Shown here: positions 30,317 through 35,406 of the stretch, one piece after another
How positions within the stretch are numbered: the stretch's first letter is position 1
Layout of the letters: each line of letters begins with the position of its first letter
Virus record (IMG/VR): IMGVR_UViG_3300044941_000539
Location: 1 to 35,406 of that record
From: a virus
Strand: one strand, 5' to 3'
DNA length: 35,406 bases
Translations under genes and position numbers: made by a program
Notes under the pieces: generated by a model
Database searches by the model: none
What the model was told of the DNA's origin: nothing
What the model saw: the letters and a program-made list of their open reading frames with translations, nothing else

Positions 30317-30529
30317 ATGTTGCTCCTCAAACCTGCCACGCGCGGCGAGATCAGCCGCATGTTAGCCACCGATGCGCCCGCCAACCGCCGCGTCAACCTC
30401 CCTGGCCTCATCGGCCACCAGATCGAGCGCGAGGCGAGCGCCAACGCCGCGCTCGCGCCGATGGCGCAGTTCCCCACGATCCTCGCCCTGCGGGTGATCC
30501 GCGCTGCTTGGGAGGGTCTGACGCGATGA
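30317..30529 (+). CDS. Small hypothetical protein, 70 aa
   Basis: It begins MLLLKPATRGEISRMLATDAPANRR at the base after the preceding stop and ends overlapping the next ATG (ATGA). It is basic and helical with no cysteine or membrane segment. No family is recognised; its tight placement supports it as a real gene. Confidence 0.6.
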   Translation: MLLLKPATRGEISRMLATDAPANRRVNLPGLIGHQIEREASANAALAPMAQFPTILALRVIRAAWEGLTR

Positions 30530-31563
30530 CACCCCAAGAGTTCGCGGCGCTCTCGCGCGCCGACAAGATCCGCGCCGTCGTCGCGTGGAACCTCGCGAAC
30601 AAGCACCTGACCTTCGCCTCGCGCGCTGCTGCCCGTGCTTGCGCCGAAGTGTTCGGCGCGCCGATCAACACGGTGCGCGGTCTCTTCGGCGCCGCGGATC
30701 GGGCCGAGGGCTGGTGCGACTGCTGTGGCGGGATCATGCTCAAGGTCGAGGGGCAGTGCCTGGAGTGCGGCACGATCCGCAACCTCGACTGCGAGGGCTG
30801 CCCGACTGGCTACGCCACGACTGAGGAGCCGATGCCGCTCTGCCCCGACTGCTCGACCCCCGAACCCGACGCCAAGGAGATCAAGCCGATCCGCGACCGC
30901 GCAGCCGATGCCGCCGCAGGCCGCGCCGCTGCGCGCCAGCCCCGCCCTCCCAAGCGGAAGCGGCGCTACTACGTCGATGATGATGGCCTGTTCCAGCCGG
31001 TCAAGGCCGGGGAGCCGCTGCACATCTGCCCGACGTGTGGGGCGCAGGCGTTCATCCACTACGAGCTCGCCGCTGGCTTCGGCATCCGCAACATGGGCGG
31101 CGTGCTGCGCCCGCAGTCCTTGTGCCGCGCCTGCCGCACCAACCATGCCCGAACGCGCCGCAAGGCGCAGTTCGACCTCGTGAGCGACAGCGTCGCTCAG
31201 GGCGCTGCTCCGCCGCGCGCGATGAAGCAGGGCGAGCTGGACGAGATCGCCCGGCTCGCCGTTGTGGCGCTGCGTCTTGGGGCGGCCACGGTAGATTTGA
31301 CGGTCAAGAAGGACCCCAAGGTCGCTTTCGTTGCTGACACGGCGACCACGGCGCTCTACCCACTCTGTCCCGAAGGGCCGCTCGGTCTGATAGTCACCCA
31401 TGATCACGAGGGCGGCACGCTGCGCCTGCGCTTTGATGCCTCCGCGTTGCGCGACTGGGCTGTCTCGCAGGGCGCAAAGCTCATCGCCGAGGCGCAGACG
31501 GGGGAGCTGTCAGCCTACCAGAACCCGCCCGGCTTGGCCGGCCTGCTCGGAGGGATGCGCTGA
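30526..31563 (+). CDS. Multi-zinc-ribbon protein, 345 aa
   Basis: A 345-residue protein with many CxxC pairs: C64/C66/C67, C78/C81, C89/C92, C106/C109, then after a basic linker (RQPRPPKRKRRYY) C168/C171 and C200/C203. These suggest at least three zinc ribbons. The N-terminus (FAALSRADKIRAVVAWNLANKHLTFASRAAARACAEVFG) looks like a helix-turn-helix. The last 110 residues are a different alpha/beta domain. It precedes the replication initiator and loader, so a DNA-binding replication or transcription role is likely but not shown. Confidence 0.6.
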   Translation: MTPQEFAALSRADKIRAVVAWNLANKHLTFASRAAARACAEVFGAPINTVRGLFGAADRAEGWCDCCGGIMLKVEGQCLECGTIRNLDCEGCPTGYATTEEPMPLCPDCSTPEPDAKEIKPIRDRAADAAAGRAAARQPRPPKRKRRYYVDDDGLFQPVKAGEPLHICPTCGAQAFIHYELAAGFGIRNMGGVLRPQSLCRACRTNHARTRRKAQFDLVSDSVAQGAAPPRAMKQGELDEIARLAVVALRLGAATVDLTVKKDPKVAFVADTATTALYPLCPEGPLGLIVTHDHEGGTLRLRFDASALRDWAVSQGAKLIAEAQTGELSAYQNPPGLAGLLGGMR

Positions 31564-32654
31564 TGGACTGGCTCAGTGACCAGCTCGACGCGGCGGGGCT
31601 GTTCTTCGGGCGCGAGCGCGAGCTGCTGGAGACCGTCGCCAGCCTCGCGCGGACGATGCCCGACGGCGCGCTCGTGTGGCGCGGCACCAACGCGCAGCTC
31701 GCCGAGCGCCTGGACTGCACCACCCGCACGCTGGGGCGCGTGTGGCAGACGCTGCGCGCAATGGGACTCCCTTGGCTTGAGGTGACCGGGACGAGGGGGG
31801 CGGGGCTGTATGTCCGTTGCGCGCCGGCGCGCAACGGACAAGCAACGGACAAGCAAGAGACAAGTAACGGACAAGCAACGGACAAGCAAGAGACAAGTAA
31901 CGGACAAGCAACGGACAAGCAAGAGACAAGTAACGGACAAGCAACGGACAAGCAACGGACAAGCAACGGACAAGTAACGGACACTCGCGCGCGCGTACCA
32001 TATGAGCAAATTCTTCCTACGGAAGAATCTGCTGGCTTGCCTGCCGCGAGCGCGTACGAGGAGGCACCCGAGGCGTCCACGCCAGCCAGCCAGCCGCTGA
32101 CCGGTCTGGCTGAATGGCTGAAGGTGGAGCTCACCGGGCGCGCCACGCGGCTCGTCCAGCATCCCGCCCACCAGCCCGACCCCGCTGCGCTCGTCACGGC
32201 AGCGGCCAGCCTCATGGCGAGCCTCGGCAGCGAGGCCAGCGCGCGGCGCTACACCGAAGCGCGGCTGCTGGCCTACGAGCTGCGCCCTCCGACGAATCGC
32301 CCCGGCACGATGGCCCGGCTCATCATGTGGCTCTTGCAGGACAGCGCCCGCGCCGATCTGCGCGCCGCTGCTCAGGGCGCCGCTGAGGCGCCGCCCGCCC
32401 GCGCCGCCTCGCAGAGCTACGCCTCTGAGGGCTTCGACCAAGACCTCGCCGCAGCGGTCGCCCACGGCACGCGCAACGCCGAGGCCGACGCCGAGGCGAG
32501 CGCGGCGTGGGAGGCCAAGCTCTACCGCGAGCGCTGCGAGCAGGCGTTCCGCGAGGCCAAATACTTCGGGGAGATCCCCAAAGATCTCACCTACAGCGAC
32601 GAAGCGATGACGCGCTACGGGCTGTGGCCTGAGCGCGAGGAGACCACACGATGA
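31563..32654 (+). CDS. O-like replication initiator with winged-helix N-terminus and internal iterons
   Basis: A 363-residue protein. Residues 15-80 (FGRERELLETVASLARTMPDG, NAQLAERLDCTTRTLGRVWQTLRAMGL) are a winged helix of the type that binds origin repeats. Residues 90-140 are an 11-residue repeat, NGQATDKQETS, present four times with small changes, coded by the repeat array at 31832-31985. The C-terminal half is helical. The layout (DNA-binding part, origin within gene, loader gene next) resembles lambda O. Start overlaps the upstream stop (TGATG) and the end overlaps the loader gene (ATGA). It could act on its own repeats to open DNA. Confidence 0.65.
   Translation: MDWLSDQLDAAGLFFGRERELLETVASLARTMPDGALVWRGTNAQLAERLDCTTRTLGRVWQTLRAMGLPWLEVTGTRGAGLYVRCAPARNGQATDKQETSNGQATDKQETSNGQATDKQETSNGQATDKQRTSNGQVTDTRARVPYEQILPTEESAGLPAASAYEEAPEASTPASQPLTGLAEWLKVELTGRATRLVQHPAHQPDPAALVTAAASLMASLGSEASARRYTEARLLAYELRPPTNRPGTMARLIMWLLQDSARADLRAAAQGAAEAPPARAASQSYASEGFDQDLAAAVAHGTRNAEADAEASAAWEAKLYRERCEQAFREAKYFGEIPKDLTYSDEAMTRYGLWPEREETTR
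31811..32028. repeat. Origin-like structure: 30-bp perfect palindrome, fourteen 11-bp iterons and a downstream inverted repeat
   Basis: Bases 31811-31840 are a perfect 30-base palindrome ending in ACGGACA. From 31832 to 31985 there are fourteen tandem 11-base units, mostly CAACGGACAAG with CAAGAGACAAG and TAACGGACAAG variants in a 33-base higher-order pattern. A less GC-rich stretch follows with ATTCTTCC / GGAAGAAT arms (32010-32017, 32021-32028). This is the plan of an iteron origin with its melting region. Confidence 0.65.
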
Positions 32655-33685
32655 TCGACGACTTGGAAGACATCCTGCGCGGCAGCGGCATCCCCACGCC
32701 CGCGCTCGGCTGCGGCAGCGCGGCCATCCCCACGATGCTCGGCGCGCTGCGGCCCGACTTCGCCCGCTTCACCCGCGAGCTGCTGGCCGGCCAAGCTCCC
32801 GCCCGCGCCGCGCGCCGCGCCTGGCCGCAGGACACCGAGCGCGAGGCCGAGACCAGCGCCCGCGACGCGCTGGCGCGTCCAGAGATCCGCGACATCCTCG
32901 CCGCCTACGAGCGCGAGGCTGCTTGCCCAGACTGCGGCGAGAGGCGCTGCCACGCCGAGGCGTTCGGGCGGTTCTTCTGGGAGGCGTGTGAGCCTTGTGA
33001 GCGCCGCAGTCTGCGCGAGCGGATGAAGGCGTGGCGCGATCGCGTGGCGCGTGACTGGAGCGCGAAGATGGCGCAGCAGGTCGGCGCGACGCACTGGGGG
33101 CAGCCCGTCGAGCTGATCGCCCCGCTCAAGCGCCTGCTCTCCTCGCTCAGCGATGAGGCCGCGCCCGTCTGGGCAGCCTATCTGTGGGGCAAGGCAGGCA
33201 CGGGCAAGACACAGCAGGCCGCCGAGGCGCTGCGCGGCGCGCTGGCCGCGCGCCTGGGCAAGCTCAGCCCGCAGGACATGGAGCGCTTCGGCGACGCGAC
33301 CCCGCCGCTGCCCGCCTACGTCTTCGCGAGCGAGGCCGCGCTGCTGCGCGCGCTGCGGCCCGGCGGTGATGGGGTGTTCGAGCGGTACACGGGCGCGGCC
33401 CTGTTGGTCCTGGATGACGCGGGCGAGAGCAAGGCGACCGATTGGGCCTATGAGATCCTCAAGAGCCTCATTGATGAGCGGTACAAGACGCGCCGCCCCA
33501 CGATCTTCACCTCCAACCGCTCGCTCCCCGATCTGCGCGCCGCCGGCCTCTACGACGAGCGCATCACCAGCCGGATCTTCGAGATGTGCGGCGGTCTGGG
33601 CGCACACGCGGCGGGGACGCTGACGATCCACGAATGCAAGATCAACTACCGTATGCCGCGTGGCGAGGAAGGAGGTCTGTGGTGA
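32651..33685 (+). CDS. DnaC/IstB-like helicase loader ATPase with N-terminal zinc motif
   Basis: A 344-residue AAA+ protein. The C-terminal half has Walker A GKAGTGKT (180-187), Walker B ALLVLDDAGE (Asp255, Asp256) and sensor FTSN in PTIFTSNRSL, followed by RITSRIFEMCGG, the arginine-finger part of DnaC/DnaI-type loaders. The N-terminal half holds a probable zinc site (C92, C95, C100, H101, C113, C116) unlike DnaC. It would load the host replicative helicase at the O-bound origin. Overlaps with both neighbours show coupling. Confidence 0.8.
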   Translation: MIDDLEDILRGSGIPTPALGCGSAAIPTMLGALRPDFARFTRELLAGQAPARAARRAWPQDTEREAETSARDALARPEIRDILAAYEREAACPDCGERRCHAEAFGRFFWEACEPCERRSLRERMKAWRDRVARDWSAKMAQQVGATHWGQPVELIAPLKRLLSSLSDEAAPVWAAYLWGKAGTGKTQQAAEALRGALAARLGKLSPQDMERFGDATPPLPAYVFASEAALLRALRPGGDGVFERYTGAALLVLDDAGESKATDWAYEILKSLIDERYKTRRPTIFTSNRSLPDLRAAGLYDERITSRIFEMCGGLGAHAAGTLTIHECKINYRMPRGEEGGLW

Positions 33686-33999
33686 TCACGCTACACGAGA
33701 CGACAAACCCCGAGGCGCCCGCGCTGATCCTCCCGTTCGGGCGCGCCGCCGCGCCGAGCTGGCGCGCGTGGATCGGCTACGGCCACATCGTGTTCGAGCA
33801 GGCCGAGGGCGCGACCCGCGACGCGGCGATCCGCGCGCTGCTGGCGCTGCTCAGCGCGCAGGGCTCGCTTGAGGTGGGCGCGCCGCAGTGGGTGTGCGCC
33901 CAGCAGCTCGGCGAGGACGACGGCAAGCAGTGGTTGCTCGCGTGCGCGGAGGCGGCGGGGCAGGGGGGCTGGACCTTGAAGATCATGGAGGTGGTGTGA
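33682..33999 (+). CDS. Hypothetical protein, 105 aa
   Basis: It starts at GTG 33682 (GTGA overlapping the loader stop), with AAGGAGG six bases upstream. The protein MITLHETTNPEAPALILPFGR ... WRAWIGYGHIVFEQAEGATRDAAIRALLALLSAQG is a small alpha/beta domain. The stop overlaps the next ATG (TGATG). No family is recognised. Confidence 0.6.
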   Translation: MITLHETTNPEAPALILPFGRAAAPSWRAWIGYGHIVFEQAEGATRDAAIRALLALLSAQGSLEVGAPQWVCAQQLGEDDGKQWLLACAEAAGQGGWTLKIMEVV

Positions 34000-34511
34000 T
34001 GGTGGCGCTCCCCAAGCTCTACACCGTCGCGGAGGTGGCCGTCTATCTGGGGCTAAAGGAGTGCGAGGTGGTGCGCCTCGTCAAGCGGGGCGAGCTGCCC
34101 TGCCTGCGGCTGACCGCACGCTCGGCGTCCTGGAAGATCACCGACGCGGCGATCCTCGCCTACCTCGACAAGATGGGGGCGCTCCCTCAGAATAGCGGCC
34201 GGTCAGACCTGGCAAGCGATGACCAGCAGGCTTCTACAACACACGGAGAAGTCATCGATGAGCAAACAACAAGAGATGGAGCTGCTCGACACGGGGATCT
34301 ATCGCCTCGCCAACGGGCAGCACAAGATCGACACGACGGCGCTCGACCTGCGCACCGGCAAGATGCGCCGCGCGCGCAAGACGTGTCCGGCGGAGTGGTC
34401 GTTGACGCAGCTGCGCGCGACGCGGGATCAGATGCAGGCCGAGCTGCGCGGCGCGCTCCCCGAGGCACCGCCGAGGCTCACGCTCGGCGCATACGCGGAG
34501 GCGTGGATTGA
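33999..34511 (+). CDS. Excisionase / MerR-like helix-turn-helix protein
   Basis: The N-terminal 60 residues, LYTVAEVAVYLGLKECEVVRLVKRGELPCLRL ... WKITDAAILAYLDKMG, are a winged excisionase-type helix-turn-helix. It directly precedes the integrase and may direct excision. The frame is open for 170 residues but everything after about residue 87 overlaps the integrase gene (34258-34511) and reads as Ala/Arg-rich; the functional protein may be only about 85 residues with an incidental extension in this stop-poor DNA. Confidence 0.6.
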   Translation: MVALPKLYTVAEVAVYLGLKECEVVRLVKRGELPCLRLTARSASWKITDAAILAYLDKMGALPQNSGRSDLASDDQQASTTHGEVIDEQTTRDGAARHGDLSPRQRAAQDRHDGARPAHRQDAPRAQDVSGGVVVDAAARDAGSDAGRAARRAPRGTAEAHARRIRGGVD

Positions 34512-35406
34512 TCGGCGCTCGGCGCGCCTGTCACCCGCTGCCGAGCGCAGCTACCGCGTCGCGCTGGCGGTGGGCATCGTCCCGCAGCTCGGCGATCTGT
34601 ACTGCGACGCGATCCGGCGCAGCGACGTCGAGGAGTGGGTGGCCGCGATCGAGCAGGCCAGCTACGAGCGCGGCGACGAGGAGATCCCCTACGCGCAGGA
34701 CACGCTGCGGCGCTGGCATCGCGTCTTGGTGACGCTGTGCGGCGACATGGCGGCGGATCTGGGGATCGACGATCCGACCCGGCGCATCACCCCTCCGCGC
34801 AGCCTGCGGCGCCGCGTGCGCGAGACGCAGACGCTTTCGCGCGATGAGCTTGGGCGGCTGGTCGAGGCCGCCAAAGACACGGATCGCTACGCCGAGATCG
34901 TGACGCTGGCGTATACCGGGATGCGCTCGGGCGAGCTGTGGGCGCTGCGCTGGACGGACCTGGACGGGGAGATGATCCATGTCCGGCGCACAGTCAGCGA
35001 GGGCGTCATCCGCGACTGCACGAAGACGGGCTGGGAGCGGGAGGTGTGGGCGCCGGAGATCGTGCGCGACGCGCTGCACACCTGGCGTCAGGAGCTGCTG
35101 CGCGCGCAGGATCGGCGGCTGGCGAGCGAGCTGGTCTTCCCCTCGCTCCAGCTCACGCCGCGCACCTGCGGCTCGATCCGCAAGGCGATGGACGCGGCCG
35201 CCGCGCAGGCCAAGATCACGCAGCACGTCAGCCCGCAGGTGCTGCGGCGCACGTTCAACACGCTGATGATCGCGGCGGGCGTCAACGAGATCGTGCTGCG
35301 CAGCCAGATGGGCCACAGCGATCAGCCCATGACGGCGCGTTATGCGGGCGTGCGCGTGGAGAGCAAGCGCGCCGCGTGGGAGAGTTCGTTCTTACGAGGA
35401 GGGTAG
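34258..35406 (+). CDS. int: Tyrosine recombinase integrase
   Basis: A 382-residue site-specific recombinase that would insert the phage into the host chromosome. The N-terminal half holds the arm- and core-binding parts (LTLGAYAEAWIDRRSARLSP, about 75-92). The catalytic set is Arg223 (TGMRSGEL), Lys256 (CTKTGWERE), Arg330 (VSPQVLRRTF), His353 (MGHSDQPMT) and Tyr362 (RYAGV). The usual first His of the HxxR box is Gln327. ATG 34258 has GGAG upstream and is preferred over 34219. The stop is the window edge, so attP, if downstream, is not included. Confidence 0.9.
   Translation: MSKQQEMELLDTGIYRLANGQHKIDTTALDLRTGKMRRARKTCPAEWSLTQLRATRDQMQAELRGALPEAPPRLTLGAYAEAWIDRRSARLSPAAERSYRVALAVGIVPQLGDLYCDAIRRSDVEEWVAAIEQASYERGDEEIPYAQDTLRRWHRVLVTLCGDMAADLGIDDPTRRITPPRSLRRRVRETQTLSRDELGRLVEAAKDTDRYAEIVTLAYTGMRSGELWALRWTDLDGEMIHVRRTVSEGVIRDCTKTGWEREVWAPEIVRDALHTWRQELLRAQDRRLASELVFPSLQLTPRTCGSIRKAMDAAAAQAKITQHVSPQVLRRTFNTLMIAAGVNEIVLRSQMGHSDQPMTARYAGVRVESKRAAWESSFLRGG

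Noticed and set aside
31515-32465. Leftward frame with CLSVACPLLV repeats that looks membrane-like
   Set aside because: The apparent hydrophobic repeats are only the complement of the 11-bp iterons in the initiator gene.
1-35406. tRNA genes, insertion sequences and transposase genes
   Set aside because: No cloverleaf with a recognisable T-arm GTTCRA sequence and no transposase-like protein or terminal repeat pair was found by eye. The DnaC/IstB-like ATPase is beside an O-like initiator, not a transposase.
36-35406. attL/attR direct repeats at the window ends
   Set aside because: Both ends are stop codons of genes and share no visible repeat; the att sites probably lie outside.

Overview
The window is one continuous high-GC temperate-phage genome (a prophage, or an assembled phage) of the contractile-tailed (myovirus) type. 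No host housekeeping gene, tRNA or rRNA is visible. The host is probably a high-GC bacterium using AGGAG-type ribosome binding sites. A myxobacterial or related host is a guess from the overall look of the proteins and cannot be proved here. The window is cut exactly at a stop codon at both ends (a lysin on the left, an integrase on the right), so the att sites cannot be seen.

Layout. A lysogeny switch sits at about 28.35-29.42 kb: an XRE-family repressor read leftward, and promoters on both sides carrying repeated copies of a CTGTGGGCAGTAA-like operator. Rightward (29.4-35.4 kb) runs a tightly overlapping early operon: two or three unknown small proteins, a multi-zinc-ribbon protein, an O-like replication initiator with an iteron array inside its gene, a DnaC-like helicase loader, a small protein, an excisionase-like helix-turn-helix protein and a tyrosine integrase.

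Leftward (28.35 kb down to 1) runs nearly everything else. First come small early proteins and a second replication module (AEP-like primase, then an SF3/D5-type helicase), followed by a 367-base gap holding a symmetrical repeat array that looks like an origin, and a RecU-like nuclease. Then come small and large terminase, portal, scaffold, P22-like coat, a MuF-type head protein, a connector, a virion morphogenesis protein, a probable tail terminator, sheath, tube, a tail assembly chaperone with a -1 frameshift, tape measure, hub/LysM/gpD/gp25/J/I/V baseplate proteins, a fibre and a lysin.

Most notable points: (1) the MuF head protein carries an AT-rich C-terminal extension with an HEVAH metalloprotease motif and is followed by an overlapping small AT-rich gene, which looks like a virion-delivered toxin with its immunity gene; (2) four dispersed copies of a 28-base element have CRISPR-repeat character on the plus strand (hairpin plus an ACTGAAAC end), while on the minus strand they encode FQSS and carry a Shine-Dalgarno sequence; (3) there are two separate origin-like repeat structures, each beside its own replication module; (4) the connector protein contains a baseplate-J-like beta domain recognisably related to the real J protein 10 kb away.
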